A stretch of 64,000 bases of DNA from Nonomuraea fuscirosea (lineage in GTDB: Bacteria > Actinomycetota > Actinomycetes > Streptosporangiales > Streptosporangiaceae): positions 735,444 to 799,443 of the forward strand of contig NZ_PVNG01000002.1 of assembly GCF_003001935.1 (NCBI RefSeq), given 5' to 3'. Every line of letters begins with the position of its first letter. Positions within the stretch are counted from its first letter, which is position 1. A program made the position numbers and the translations under genes. Positions 1 through 9,016 of the stretch are shown here, one piece after another. The notes under the pieces are model-generated. The model did no database searches and was not told the DNA's origin. It was given only the letters and a program-made list of their open reading frames with translations.

Positions 1-1194
1 CGGTGGGAGAAGTGGAGCCTGCGCCTCGGCTACGACATGCGCGAGGGCCTGACACTGCACCGGATCGGGTTCGAGGACGGCGGCCGGGTCCGCCCGATCG
101 TGTACCGGGCCTCGGTGGCCGAGATGGTCGTCCCGTACGGCGACCCGAGCCCGATCCGCTTCTGGCAGAACTACTTCGACACCGGTGAGTACCAGCTCGG
201 CAAGCTGGCCAACTCCCTCGAACTCGGTTGCGACTGCCTCGGCGAGATCACCTACTTCGACGCCGTCGTCACGGACGGCGCCGGCCTGCCCAAGGTGATC
301 ACGAACGCGATCTGCATGCACGAGGAGGACTACGGCGTGCTGTGGAAGCACACCGACCCGGCCAACGGCTCCAGGGAGACGCGCAGGCAGCGCCGCCTGG
401 TGATCTCGTTCTTCGTGACGGTGGGCAACTACGACTACGGCTTCTACTGGTACCTCTACCTGGACGGCACCATCGAGCTGGAGGTCAAGGCCACCGGCAT
501 CGTCTTCACCGGCGCCTACGACGAGCGGGCCGCGCCGTACGCGTCGGAGGTGGCGCCGGGGCTGGCGGCCCCGTACCACCAGCACCTGTTCGGGGCCCGG
601 CTGGACATGACGGTGGACGGCGTGGCCAACGCCGTGGACGAGGTCGAGGTGGACATCCCGCCGGCCGGCCAGGACAACCCGTACGGGAGCGTCATCCGCC
701 GCGCCGTCACCCGCCTGCGCACCGAACGCGAGGCCGTCCGGGACGCCGACCTGAAGGCGGAGCGCACCTGGCACGTCGTCAACCCGGACGTGCGCAACCG
801 GCTGGGCCGCCCCGTCGGCTACGCGCTGCACGCCGAGGGCAGGCCGACGCTGCTGGCCACGCCGGGGTCGAGCATCCACGAAAGGGCCGAGTTCGCCACC
901 AGACATCTGTGGGTCACCCGCTACCACCCCGCAGAGCGCTATCCCGCCGGAGACCTGGTGAACCAGCATCCCGGCGGCGCGGGCCTGCCCGCCTACACCA
1001 GGGCCGACCGCGACATCGACGGGCAGGACATCGTGCTGTGGCACACGTTCGGCCTGACGCATTTTCCCCGCACCGAGGACTGGCCGATCATGCCGGTCGA
1101 CACCTGCGGGTTCGTCCTCAAGCCGGTCGGGTTCTTCGACCGCAACCCCACGCTCGACGTACCGCCGAGCGCCGCCGAACGTTCCTGTCACTAG
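1..1194 (+). CDS. Copper-containing primary-amine oxidase, C-terminal part (5' end outside window)
   Basis: Oxidative deamination of primary amines to aldehyde, ammonia and H2O2 by a copper/topaquinone enzyme. The reading frame is open from base 1, so the N-terminal domains lie upstream; 397 codons are visible. The topaquinone precursor sits in the motif N-Y-D-Y with the modified Tyr at codon 144 (bases 430-432), in [11 protein letters not shown]. The first two copper ligands are the HxH of [12 protein letters not shown] (codons about 193-195), and the third is the His of [14 protein letters not shown] near the end. All key residues are present, so the enzyme should be active. It is followed after 14 bases, with a clear AGGAG, by a family 5 binding protein and is probably the first or an early gene of the operon that runs to 8998. 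I do not know its physiological amine. Confidence 0.93.
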   Translation, partial: RWEKWSLRLGYDMREGLTLHRIGFEDGGRVRPIVYRASVAEMVVPYGDPSPIRFWQNYFDTGEYQLGKLANSLELGCDCLGEITYFDAVVTDGAGLPKVITNAICMHEEDYGVLWKHTDPANGSRETRRQRRLVISFFVTVGNYDYGFYWYLYLDGTIELEVKATGIVFTGAYDERAAPYASEVAPGLAAPYHQHLFGARLDMTVDGVANAVDEVEVDIPPAGQDNPYGSVIRRAVTRLRTEREAVRDADLKAERTWHVVNPDVRNRLGRPVGYALHAEGRPTLLATPGSSIHERAEFATRHLWVTRYHPAERYPAGDLVNQHPGGAGLPAYTRADRDIDGQDIVLWHTFGLTHFPRTEDWPIMPVDTCGFVLKPVGFFDRNPTLDVPPSAAERSCH

Positions 1195-1208
1195 AGGAGA
1201 AGAGGCCC

Positions 1209-2831
1209 ATGCGTAACCTACGCCTGGCCTGCGGTGTCGCGGCCGCCCTGCTGGCTTCGGCCTGCGCCGCCACCGGAACGACCACCAGCCCGACGGCCGC
1301 GGCGCAGCAGAGCGCCGCCCCCGGCTACCTCGCGCTCGCCGACCAGTCCCTCCCTTCGGGAGGCACGCTCAACCTCCAGGTCCACATCGACAGCGGCGCC
1401 GCCACCGGGTACGACCCGCAGCTCGCCGACGTCGCCACCACCTGGCAGCTGCTGTCGCTGTCCTACGAGACGCTGGTCACGGTGGGCCCCGACTTCTCCG
1501 TGCAGCCGCTGCTGGCCGAGAAGTGGGACACGCCGAGCCCCACCGAGTACGTCTTCCACCTGCGTAAGGGCGTCCGGTTCGCCAACGGCAGGGAGATGAC
1601 GGCCGACGACGTGGTGGGCAGCCTCAAGCGGCTGCTGGCCTCCAAGTCGGTGTGGCGCGGGCAGCTCGGCCCGGTCAAGTCGGTGACCGCGGACGGCGAC
1701 GGCGAGGTGAAGGTGACGCTGAGCGAGCCGTACACGCCGTTCCTGACGGCGCTGGCCAACGTGCCCGCGGCGGTGCTGCCGATGAAGGAGATCGACGACA
1801 AGTCGGTCGATCCGGCCACCACGCTGCTCGGCACCGGCCCGTACGTGGTCGAGAACCACCGCCAGGACGTGTCGTGGGCGTTCAAGCGCAACGACCAGTA
1901 CTGGAACAAGGGCAAGCCCGCGGCCGACGCGCTGAACATCACGATCGCCCCCGAGGAGGCCGCGCGCATCGCCGCGCTGCAGAACGGCAGCGCCGCCCTG
2001 GCGACCCTGGGCAACGTGGACTCGGCCACGATGCTGGCCGGAGCCGGGAACGTCCAGGTCGGTACGCAGGCCACGACGGACTTCTACTACCTGATGCTGA
2101 ACAGCCTGAAGCCGGGCTCGAAGCTGGCCGACCCGAAGGTGCGCCAGGCCATCGCCATCGCGCTGGACAACCAGCAGATCGCGGACGTCGCGCTGGGCGG
2201 CCAGGGCAAGCCGACCGCGATCACCCCGGCGGGCCTGCCCGGCGCCTGCGACCCGGCCGCGCTGCCGTCGGCGGCCAAGAGCGTGGACGACGCCAAGGCG
2301 CTGCTCGCCGAGGCCGGCGCGCAGGATCTGTCGTTCACGCTCACCATCTTCTCCACCGAGCCGGCCCCGGCGGTCGCGCAGGTGATCCAGCAGAACCTGC
2401 AGCAGGCCGGCATCACCGTCAAGATCGAGCAGATGGACGAGGCGAGCTGGTCGGGCAAGGTGTACGGCAAGGCGCCGGCCGACTTCGACGCCGCCCTGTC
2501 CTGGTTCGCCGGCTACGCCGACCCCGGCATGGTCACCAAGTGGTGGAACCCGGAGACGGCCGGCTTCAACGTCGGCTTCATGAAGCCGGACAAGGAGCTG
2601 AACACGCTCATCGACGCGGCGGGCAAGGAGCCGGCCGGGCCGTCCAGGGATCAGGCGCTGACCGCCGTGTGCGCCAAGGCGGACGCGGACGCGCAGATGA
2701 TCCCGCTGGTCACCCGCCCGGCCACGGTCGCGTTCAGGACCGACGCGCTCAGCCCGAGCCTGTACGCCACCGAGGGCTACGGCAACGTGCTGCGCCTGGT
2801 CGCCGACGCCCGCGTGAAGAAGACCCAATAA
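1209..2831 (+). CDS. ABC transporter substrate-binding lipoprotein, family 5 (Dpp/Opp type)
   Basis: 540 residues. Captures a peptide-like or other polar solute outside the membrane and delivers it to the permeases encoded just downstream. The N-terminus is a lipoprotein signal: charged start, hydrophobic run, then the lipobox LLASAC with Cys19, followed by a Thr/Ala-rich spacer. The body carries the SBP_bac_5 landmarks YETLVTVGPDFSVQPLLAEKW and FHLRKGVRFANGREMTADDVV (about residues 85-135). The ATG is preceded by AGGAGAAG. The ligand cannot be read from sequence. Family members bind di- and oligopeptides, nickel, glutathione, or sugars; neighbouring hydrolases suggest an amide or peptide conjugate. 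Confidence 0.93.
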   Translation: MRNLRLACGVAAALLASACAATGTTTSPTAAAQQSAAPGYLALADQSLPSGGTLNLQVHIDSGAATGYDPQLADVATTWQLLSLSYETLVTVGPDFSVQPLLAEKWDTPSPTEYVFHLRKGVRFANGREMTADDVVGSLKRLLASKSVWRGQLGPVKSVTADGDGEVKVTLSEPYTPFLTALANVPAAVLPMKEIDDKSVDPATTLLGTGPYVVENHRQDVSWAFKRNDQYWNKGKPAADALNITIAPEEAARIAALQNGSAALATLGNVDSATMLAGAGNVQVGTQATTDFYYLMLNSLKPGSKLADPKVRQAIAIALDNQQIADVALGGQGKPTAITPAGLPGACDPAALPSAAKSVDDAKALLAEAGAQDLSFTLTIFSTEPAPAVAQVIQQNLQQAGITVKIEQMDEASWSGKVYGKAPADFDAALSWFAGYADPGMVTKWWNPETAGFNVGFMKPDKELNTLIDAAGKEPAGPSRDQALTAVCAKADADAQMIPLVTRPATVAFRTDALSPSLYATEGYGNVLRLVADARVKKTQ

Positions 2832-2833
2832 TT

Positions 2834-3802
2834 ATGCGGCTGCTGATGTGGTGGTCCGGCCGGGCGCTCAGCTCGGCCGCCACGCTGCTGGGCGTCTCGG
2901 TCCTCATCTTCGCCGCCGTACGGCTGATGCCGGGCGGCTTCGCGGAGACCGTGCTCGGGCCGTTCGCCACCGCCGAGCAGAAGGCCGAGCTGGCCGCCCG
3001 CTACGGGCTGGACCAGGCGGTCTTCCTGCAGTACGGGCACTGGCTCTCGGCCGTGGCGGGCGGCGACTTCGGCGTCTCCATGATCAGCCGCCAGCCGGTG
3101 GGCGCGGAGCTGCTGGCCCGGCTGCCGGTCACGGCCGAGCTGACGGTGCTGGCCGTGCTGGCGAGCGTGCTGGCCGGGGTGCCGCTGGGCGTGCTGACCG
3201 CCGTGCGCGCCCGCCCCGAGGGCGGCGGCGCGGCCGGGCGGCTGCTCAGCGGGCTGGGCGTCAGCGTGCCCGAGTTCGTGCTGGGCAGCCTGGTGGTGTT
3301 CGTCTTCTCCCGGTACGCTCTCGGCCTCAAGGTCGGCTCCTGGGTGCCGCTCACCCAGGACCCGGCGGCGAACCTGGCCACGATGATCCTGCCCGCGGCC
3401 GTCCTGTCGGTCTTCTCCATCTCGGTGACCGCCAGGACCACCCGCGACGCCGTCATGGGCGTGCTGGTCGAGCCGTACGTCACGGCCGCCGTCGGGCGCG
3501 GGGAGTCGCCCTGGTTCATCGTCAGGCACCACATCCTGCGCAACGCCGCCACCCCCGTGGTCACGCTGATCGGCACCACGACCGCGTACCTGCTGGGCGG
3601 CGCGCTGATCGTGGAGCACGTCTTCAACCTGCCCGGCGTCGGCTCCTACATCGTGCAGGCCGTCGGCCGCCGCGACTACGCGGTGGTGCAGGCCGGGGTG
3701 CTGCTGGCGGCCGGGGTGTTCATCGTGATGAACGTGCTCATCGACCTGCTGGTCGGGATGCTCGACCCCCGGCTCGGCGTCATGGCGGGGAGGCGCTCGT
3801 GA
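2834..3802 (+). CDS. ABC transporter permease, DppB/OppB type
   Basis: 322-residue inner-membrane subunit, begins two bases after the binding-protein stop. An N-terminal membrane segment (about residues 10-30) is followed by the typical extracytoplasmic stretch with RYGLDQ, then five further hydrophobic segments and the BPD_transp_1 coupling region (TAAVGRGESPWFIVRHHILRNAATP) with the EAA-like loop that contacts the ATPase. The C-terminus reads LLVGMLDPRLGV, usual for DppB. Its stop overlaps the GTG of the next permease (GTGA). Confidence 0.93.
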   Translation: MRLLMWWSGRALSSAATLLGVSVLIFAAVRLMPGGFAETVLGPFATAEQKAELAARYGLDQAVFLQYGHWLSAVAGGDFGVSMISRQPVGAELLARLPVTAELTVLAVLASVLAGVPLGVLTAVRARPEGGGAAGRLLSGLGVSVPEFVLGSLVVFVFSRYALGLKVGSWVPLTQDPAANLATMILPAAVLSVFSISVTARTTRDAVMGVLVEPYVTAAVGRGESPWFIVRHHILRNAATPVVTLIGTTTAYLLGGALIVEHVFNLPGVGSYIVQAVGRRDYAVVQAGVLLAAGVFIVMNVLIDLLVGMLDPRLGVMAGRRS

Positions 3803-4617
3803 GAAGACTGGATCGGCTGTCCATCGGCGGGCTGGTCACGCTGCTGGTCCTGGTGGTGTTCGCGCTGGGCTCGCTGATCGGGGCCGGCGGGGATCCGGAC
3901 GCGATCGTCGGCCCCCGGCTGCAGCCCCCTGGCTCCGGCTGGTGGCTGGGCACCGACAACCTGGGCCGCCCGGTGCTGCCGCGCGTCATGGAGGGCGTGG
4001 GCACGACGCTGCTGCTGTCGTCCGTCGCGGTGCTGGTCACGGCGGCGTTGAGCGCGACGTTCGGCATCGTCGCCGGATACCGTGGCGGTTACCTGAACGA
4101 ACTGGTGATGCGCCTGGTGGAAGTGCTCTACTCCTTCCCGGCCATCGTGCTGGCCATCCTGGTCGCCGCCGTGCTCGGCCCCGGCCAGACGGCGGCGCTG
4201 GCCAGCATCGTGCTGGTGACGATCCCGCTGATGACCCGGCTGGTGCGGGCCGCCGCCGTGGCCGTCTCGCAGCGCGACTACGTCACCTCGGCCGTCATCA
4301 GCGGCGCCCGGCTGCCGCGCGTGCTCGTCCGGCACGTGCTGCCGAACGTGGCCGGCACGATCGCGGTGCAGGGCACGTACGCGCTGTCGGTCGGCATCGC
4401 GGTCGAGGGCGGGCTGAGCTTCCTCGGCTTCGGGGTGCAGCCGCCGCAGGCCTCGCTCGGCGTGCTCATCCAGCAGGGCGGCACGTACATGATCGCCGCG
4501 CCCTGGCTGATCCTCGGCCCGGGGGTCGTGCTGGTGGCGGCGATCCTGGCGATCAATGTGGTCGGCGACGGGCTGCGCGACCGGCTCGAACCCAGGGAGA
4601 CGAGGACCTTGACGTGA
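3799..4617 (+). CDS. ABC transporter permease, DppC/OppC type
   Basis: 272-residue second permease of the importer. GTG start overlaps the previous stop by four bases. The N-terminal segment is followed by the family hallmark WWLGTDNLGRPVLPRVMEG (about residues 45-65), then five membrane segments and the EAA loop ISGARLPRVLVRHVLPNVAG. C-terminal NVVGDGLRDRLEPRE is the usual ending. Overlaps the next gene by four bases, so it is translationally coupled. Confidence 0.93.
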   Translation: MRRLDRLSIGGLVTLLVLVVFALGSLIGAGGDPDAIVGPRLQPPGSGWWLGTDNLGRPVLPRVMEGVGTTLLLSSVAVLVTAALSATFGIVAGYRGGYLNELVMRLVEVLYSFPAIVLAILVAAVLGPGQTAALASIVLVTIPLMTRLVRAAAVAVSQRDYVTSAVISGARLPRVLVRHVLPNVAGTIAVQGTYALSVGIAVEGGLSFLGFGVQPPQASLGVLIQQGGTYMIAAPWLILGPGVVLVAAILAINVVGDGLRDRLEPRETRTLT

Positions 4618-5579
4618 GCCTGCTCTCGGTACGGAATCTGGTGATCGACTATCCGCGCACCCGGGCCCTCGACGGCGCCGATCTGACCCTGGAGCAGGGG
4701 GAGAGCCTCGGGCTGGTCGGCGAGAGCGGATCGGGCAAGTCCACGCTCGGCTCCGCCGTCGGCCGGCTGCTGCCCACGTCGGCGCGGCGGACGGACGGGG
4801 AGGTGCTGGTCGCCGGGGAGCCGGTGTTCGAGCTGCCCGCCGCCCGGCTGCGCCACCTGCGCAGGAGACACCTCGGGTTCGTCTTCCAGGACCCGATCGC
4901 CTCGCTCGACCCGACCATGCGCGTCGGCGCCCAGCTCCGGCTGGTGCTCGGGCGCGACGGCGACGTGCGCTTCCACCTGGGACGGGTCAGGCTGGACGAC
5001 CCCCGGGTGCTGCGCGCCTACCCGCACCAGCTCTCCGGCGGTATGGCGCAGCGGGTGGCCATCGCGATGGCCATGGCCACCTCGCCCGAGCTGCTCGTCG
5101 CCGACGAGCCGACCGCCGCCCTGGACAGCCAGGTGCGCGAGGAGGTGTCGAACGTGGTGTTCTCGCTGGCCGCCGAGGCGGGCACGGGCATCCTGTGGCT
5201 CAGCCACGACCTGCCCGCCGTGGCCCGCCGCTGCGACCGGGTCGCGGTCATGTACGGCGGGCGCGTCGTCGAGAGCGGCCCCGCCCGCCGGGTGCTGGGC
5301 GATCCGGCCCATCCCTACACGGCGGCGCTGGCGGGCTCGGCTCCCGCCGCCGCGCCCCACGGCGTCCGGCTCCATCCGGTGCCCGGCCGCCCGCCCGTGC
5401 TGGAGGGCCCGGCCGCCGGATGCGCCTTCGCGCCGCGCTGCCCGTTCGCGGAGGAACGCTGCGAGCACGAACGCCCGGTCCCGGTCCGCGTCCGCGAGCA
5501 GGACGTCCTGTGCCACCGGGCGGGAGAGCTGGAGGGCCGCCTGTCGCAGGGCGACGCCGTGTCGGAGGTGAAGGCGTGA
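4614..5579 (+). CDS. ABC transporter ATP-binding protein, DppD/OppD type
   Basis: 321-residue ATPase energising the importer. Walker A GESGSGKST at about residue 38, Q-loop FVFQDPIASLDPT, signature LSGGM, Walker B LLVADEPTAALD and switch His in LWLSHD. The C-terminal oligopeptide-transport extension has the cysteine pair region CAFAPRCPFAEERC. The stretch between the Q-loop and signature is a little compressed compared with relatives (RLVLGRDGDVRFHLGRVRLDDP), but all catalytic motifs remain. GTG start within the GTGA overlap. Confidence 0.92.
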   Translation: MSLLSVRNLVIDYPRTRALDGADLTLEQGESLGLVGESGSGKSTLGSAVGRLLPTSARRTDGEVLVAGEPVFELPAARLRHLRRRHLGFVFQDPIASLDPTMRVGAQLRLVLGRDGDVRFHLGRVRLDDPRVLRAYPHQLSGGMAQRVAIAMAMATSPELLVADEPTAALDSQVREEVSNVVFSLAAEAGTGILWLSHDLPAVARRCDRVAVMYGGRVVESGPARRVLGDPAHPYTAALAGSAPAAAPHGVRLHPVPGRPPVLEGPAAGCAFAPRCPFAEERCEHERPVPVRVREQDVLCHRAGELEGRLSQGDAVSEVKA

Positions 5580-6325
5580 TCCTCGAACTCGACGACGTCA
5601 CCGTCACCTTCGCCGCGGGGCCGCCGTTCCGGCGCATCCACCTCGACGCGATGCGGCACGTCACGCTGTCGGTCGCCGAGGGCGAGACGCTGGGCCTGGT
5701 CGGCGAGTCGGGCTCCGGTAAGACGACCACCAGCCGGGTCGCCCTCGGCCTGCAGCGTCCCACGGCCGGCACCGTCAGGTTCGGCGGGCGCCCGTTCCCC
5801 AGACGGCGGCGCGAGCTGGCCGGCCGCATGCAGGCCGTGCTCCAGCACCCGCACTGGTCGCTCAACCCGCGCATGCGCGTCGGCCAGAGCGTCGCCGAGC
5901 CGCTGGCGGTGCTCGGCCGCCTCGAAGACGGCCGCGCGGGCGACGCGGTCACCGAGGTGCTGGAGCAGGTCGGCCTGGAGGCGGCCTTCGCCGGCCGCTA
6001 TCCGCACGAGCTGTCCGGCGGCCAGCGCCAGCGCGTCTCGATCGCCCGCGCGCTGGTCACCAGGCCGGGCTTCATCGTCTTCGACGAGGCCGTCAGCGCG
6101 CTGGACGTCTCCGTCCAGGTGCAGATCCTCAACCTGATCAAGGACCTGCAGGGCGAGTACGGCTTCAGCGCCCTGTTCATCTCCCACGACCTGGGCGCGG
6201 TGCGTTACGTCGCCGACCGCATCGCGGTCATGCGGGCGGGCGAGATCGTGGAGACCGCCGAGACGGCCACCTTCTACACCGCCCCTTCACACGAGTATTC
6301 GAAGCAGCTTCTGGAGGCCCTATGA
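5576..6325 (+). CDS. ABC transporter ATP-binding protein, DppF/OppF type (short form)
   Basis: 249 residues. Second ATPase of the importer. Walker A GESGSGKTTT, signature ELSGGQRQR, Walker B FIVFDEAVSALD and switch His FISHDLG are intact. It stops at SKQLLEAL and so lacks the roughly 70-residue C-terminal oligo_HPY extension that OppF proteins usually carry. This is a natural variant rather than a break, since the next gene starts in the ATGA overlap. Starts with GTG overlapping the previous stop. Confidence 0.92.
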   Translation: MILELDDVTVTFAAGPPFRRIHLDAMRHVTLSVAEGETLGLVGESGSGKTTTSRVALGLQRPTAGTVRFGGRPFPRRRRELAGRMQAVLQHPHWSLNPRMRVGQSVAEPLAVLGRLEDGRAGDAVTEVLEQVGLEAAFAGRYPHELSGGQRQRVSIARALVTRPGFIVFDEAVSALDVSVQVQILNLIKDLQGEYGFSALFISHDLGAVRYVADRIAVMRAGEIVETAETATFYTAPSHEYSKQLLEAL

Positions 6326-7335
6326 GAGACGACGCTGTGAGAGACGCTGTGAGTGCGGACCCGCGCCCGGCGACCCCGTCGGAGTTCGCGCCGGGCGGGC
6401 CGCGCAACGCGGACCTGCCGCTGACCCCGCAGCCCAGCCCCGGGCGCGCCTCGGTCGCGTTCGACCTGCCCGGCGTGTTCGTCGGCACGGCCGAGTACGG
6501 CGAGGGCCCCACCGGCTGCACCGTCGTCCACCTGCCCGCGGGCGCCCGCACGGCGGTGGACGCGCGCGGCGGCGCGGTCGGCATGAGCGGCGGCTACGAC
6601 TTCAACCACGCGATCTGCCTGGCGGGCGGCTCGGTGTACGGGCTGGCCGCGGCGGCGGGCGTCAGCGACGAGCTGCTGGCCCGCCGGGACAACCGCACCA
6701 AGTGGGACGAGCTGCAGCTGGTGTCCGGGGCGGTGATCTACGACTTCTCCTGCCGCGACACCGCCGTCTACCCGGACGCCGAGCTGGGCCGGGCCGCGCT
6801 GCGCAACGCGGTCGAGGGCGCGTTCCCGGTGGGCCGGTGCGGCGCGGGCCGGACGGCGAGCGCCGGCAAGGTGGACTTCGGCCGGGCGGAGTTCGCCGGT
6901 CAGGGGGCCGCGTTCGGCACGTTCGGCGAGGCCAAGGTGCTGGTGGCGACGGTGGTCAACTCGGTGGGCGCGGTGATCGACCGGCAGGGCCGGGTCGTGC
7001 GCGGCAACTACCACGCCGACCTCGGGGAGCGCCGCCACCCGAGCGCCGACTACGCCGCGGCGATCGGCGACGGCGCACCGTCCGTCATGGGCAACACCAC
7101 GCTGACCGTGATGATCACCAACGTCCGGCTGACGGACGTGGAGCTGCTCCAGGTGGGCCGCCAGGTGCACAGCTCGATGCACCGGGGCATCCAGCCGTTC
7201 CACACGCTGACGGACGGCGACACGATGTTCGCGATGACGACCGACGAGGTCGAGCTGACCGGCGTCAAGCCGACCGGCCTCGGCACGCTGGCCTCCGAGG
7301 TCGCCTGGGACGCGATCCTGAGCGCGGCGGAGTAG
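6322..7335 (+). CDS. P1 family peptidase (DmpA/BapA-like aminopeptidase/amidase)
   Basis: 337 residues, cytoplasmic, no signal peptide. P1 (S58) enzymes self-cleave into alpha and beta chains and use the new N-terminal Ser/Thr as nucleophile to remove N-terminal residues from amides, esters or beta-peptides. The expected cleavage site is GN-TTLTV, with Asn258 and Thr259 (codon at 7096). BapA-type relatives cleave between Asn and Ser, so Thr as nucleophile is a variation. Other family signatures are VGTAEYGEGPTGCTVV, GGSVYGLAAAAGV and ISTNV-like MITNVRL. Placed directly after the importer with a 4-base overlap, it is a strong candidate for processing what is imported. Confidence 0.88.
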   Translation: MRDDAVRDAVSADPRPATPSEFAPGGPRNADLPLTPQPSPGRASVAFDLPGVFVGTAEYGEGPTGCTVVHLPAGARTAVDARGGAVGMSGGYDFNHAICLAGGSVYGLAAAAGVSDELLARRDNRTKWDELQLVSGAVIYDFSCRDTAVYPDAELGRAALRNAVEGAFPVGRCGAGRTASAGKVDFGRAEFAGQGAAFGTFGEAKVLVATVVNSVGAVIDRQGRVVRGNYHADLGERRHPSADYAAAIGDGAPSVMGNTTLTVMITNVRLTDVELLQVGRQVHSSMHRGIQPFHTLTDGDTMFAMTTDEVELTGVKPTGLGTLASEVAWDAILSAAE

Positions 7336-7340
7336 CCGGG

Positions 7341-7937
7341 ATGTACACCTTTCCCCGCTACGCGGCCCCGGATCCGGCGCAGGTGGACCTGCTGGTCAGG
7401 GAGAACCCGTTCGCGCTGGTCGTGAGCGCCACGGACGGCGCGCCGGTGGCCACGCACGTGCCCGTGATCCTGGAGGGCGACCACGTCGAGGGCGGCACGC
7501 TGCTCGGGCACCTGGCCCGCGCCAACCCGCACTGGCGCTCCTGGGAGTCTTCGCCGGAGGTGCTGGTGATCTTCCAGGGGCCGCACGGCTACGTCTCGCC
7601 CACCGTGTACGCCACCGACCCGGCCGTCCCGACCTGGGACTACGCGGCGGTGCACGTGACCGGCCGGCTGGAGCTGCTCGACGACGCCCTTGAGGTGGTG
7701 GAGCGCACGGTCGAGGCCGTGGAGTCGGGCCGCCGCCCGTCCTGGGAGGCGACCCCGGCCTCGCGGGAGAGGTTCCGCGCGTTGCTGCCGGGGGTAGTGG
7801 CCTTCCGGGTGCACGTGCGTACCGTGCAGAGCATGTTCAAGCTGAGCCAGGACATCGACGCCGAGCGGTACGCCCGCGTCCGCGACTCCTTCGCCGCGGA
7901 GAACCCGCGGCTCGCCGACTTGATGGACAGGTCATGA
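7341..7937 (+). CDS. FMN-binding PaiB-family protein
   Basis: 198 residues. The split-barrel FMN-binding fold of the PaiB group (annotated as FMN-binding negative transcriptional regulator in Bacillus) is seen in MYTFPRYAAPDPAQVDLLVRENP, HVPVILEGD, LLGHLARANPHWRSW, VLVIFQGPHGYVSPTVYA and the ending MFKLSQD...R. Homologues bind flavin; direct DNA binding is not well established, so an enzymatic or scavenging role is equally likely. Lies five bases after the P1 peptidase stop, and overlaps the next gene by ATGA, so it belongs to the operon. Confidence 0.85.
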   Translation: MYTFPRYAAPDPAQVDLLVRENPFALVVSATDGAPVATHVPVILEGDHVEGGTLLGHLARANPHWRSWESSPEVLVIFQGPHGYVSPTVYATDPAVPTWDYAAVHVTGRLELLDDALEVVERTVEAVESGRRPSWEATPASRERFRALLPGVVAFRVHVRTVQSMFKLSQDIDAERYARVRDSFAAENPRLADLMDRS

Positions 7938-8998
7938 CATTTCCCTGCTTTACGTCCAGCCAGACCGACCCCCGGGCCCGCGGCAAAGAACTGGGCACCC
8001 ATCTGCGCAAGCGCATCGTCGCCAACCTCACCGGCTACGGCGAGCTGTTCGCGGTGGCCGGCGCCACCCCCGAGCAGGTGCGCGCGTGGGGCGAGCGGGC
8101 GCTCGACCGCAGCGCCGCGTGGGCGCCGTCGCTGGCGGACGAGATGGCCGGGATCGCGGCCGGCGCCGGGCTGGACCCCTGGCAGGTCGCCGTGGTCAAC
8201 GCCCGCACCGAGATCCTGGCCGGCATCGACGCGGTCGGCCACGGCGAGTGCTCGACCTCCGTCGTGCTGCCGCAGGACGGCCCGCCGCGTACGGTGCAGA
8301 CCTGGGACTGGCACGACCACCTGCGTGACGCGCCGATGTTGTGGGAGCTGGAGCCGCGGCCCGGCCACGTCGTGCGCACGTTCACCGAGGCAGGAGTGCT
8401 GGCCAAGATCGGCGTCAACACGGCGGGCCTCGGCGTGCACTTCAACATCCTGCGCCACGACGCCGACACGGCCGAGACCGGCGTGCCCGTCCACCTGATC
8501 GCCCGCCGCATCCTCGACGAGGCGGCCACCGTCGAGCAGGCCGCGGACATCGCCCGCTCGGCCCCGGTCTCCGCCTCCAGCGTCATCACGGCCGTGACCG
8601 CCGACGACGCGGCCTCGATCGAGATCTCACCGGCCGGGGTGGCCGTCATCCCGCCGGACCCCGGCGGGGTCCTGCAGCACTGCAATCACTTCCTGGACGC
8701 GGACCTGGCGGCGGGGGAGCGGCACGCCACCGAGCGGCCCGGCACCTACGACCGGCTGCGGCACCTGCACGAGCACGTCGAGGAGCTCAGCGACCCCGAC
8801 CTCAACGCGCGGGCGCTGGCCATGCTCGCGCACGCTCCCGGCGCCGCGCCCGTCTGCGCCCACCCCGACCTGACCCAGCCGCTCAACCAGCGCTGGGAGA
8901 CGCTCGCCACGATCGGCCTCGACCTGCCCGCCGGGCGGCTGCGGGTGCACCAGGGCGGGCCGTGCCAGGTCACCGAGGCGACCTGGCAGACCTTCTGA
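7934..8998 (+). CDS. C45-family self-processing acyltransferase/hydrolase
   Basis: 354 residues, Ntn-hydrolase related to acyl-CoA:6-aminopenicillanate acyltransferase. These proenzymes cleave themselves to expose an N-terminal Cys that hydrolyses or transfers acyl groups on amides. The candidate nucleophile is Cys106 in GECSTSVV (codon 8249), preceded by Glu105. Downstream family blocks are TWDWHDHLRD, GVNTAGLGVHFNIL and LQHCNHFLD. Start ATG overlaps the PaiB-like stop. No signal peptide, so it works in the cytoplasm on imported or internal substrate. Family members in actinomycetes mostly have unknown substrates, and a beta-lactam role should not be assumed. Confidence 0.87.
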   Translation: MTFPCFTSSQTDPRARGKELGTHLRKRIVANLTGYGELFAVAGATPEQVRAWGERALDRSAAWAPSLADEMAGIAAGAGLDPWQVAVVNARTEILAGIDAVGHGECSTSVVLPQDGPPRTVQTWDWHDHLRDAPMLWELEPRPGHVVRTFTEAGVLAKIGVNTAGLGVHFNILRHDADTAETGVPVHLIARRILDEAATVEQAADIARSAPVSASSVITAVTADDAASIEISPAGVAVIPPDPGGVLQHCNHFLDADLAAGERHATERPGTYDRLRHLHEHVEELSDPDLNARALAMLAHAPGAAPVCAHPDLTQPLNQRWETLATIGLDLPAGRLRVHQGGPCQVTEATWQTF

Positions 8999-9016
8999 GC
9001 GCTCTGCTTGAAGGCT

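Noticed and set aside
1218..2828. 536-codon open frame antisense to the first binding protein
   Set aside because: Arg/Gly/Val-rich shadow of a high-GC gene on the opposite strand; the plus-strand lipoprotein is clear.
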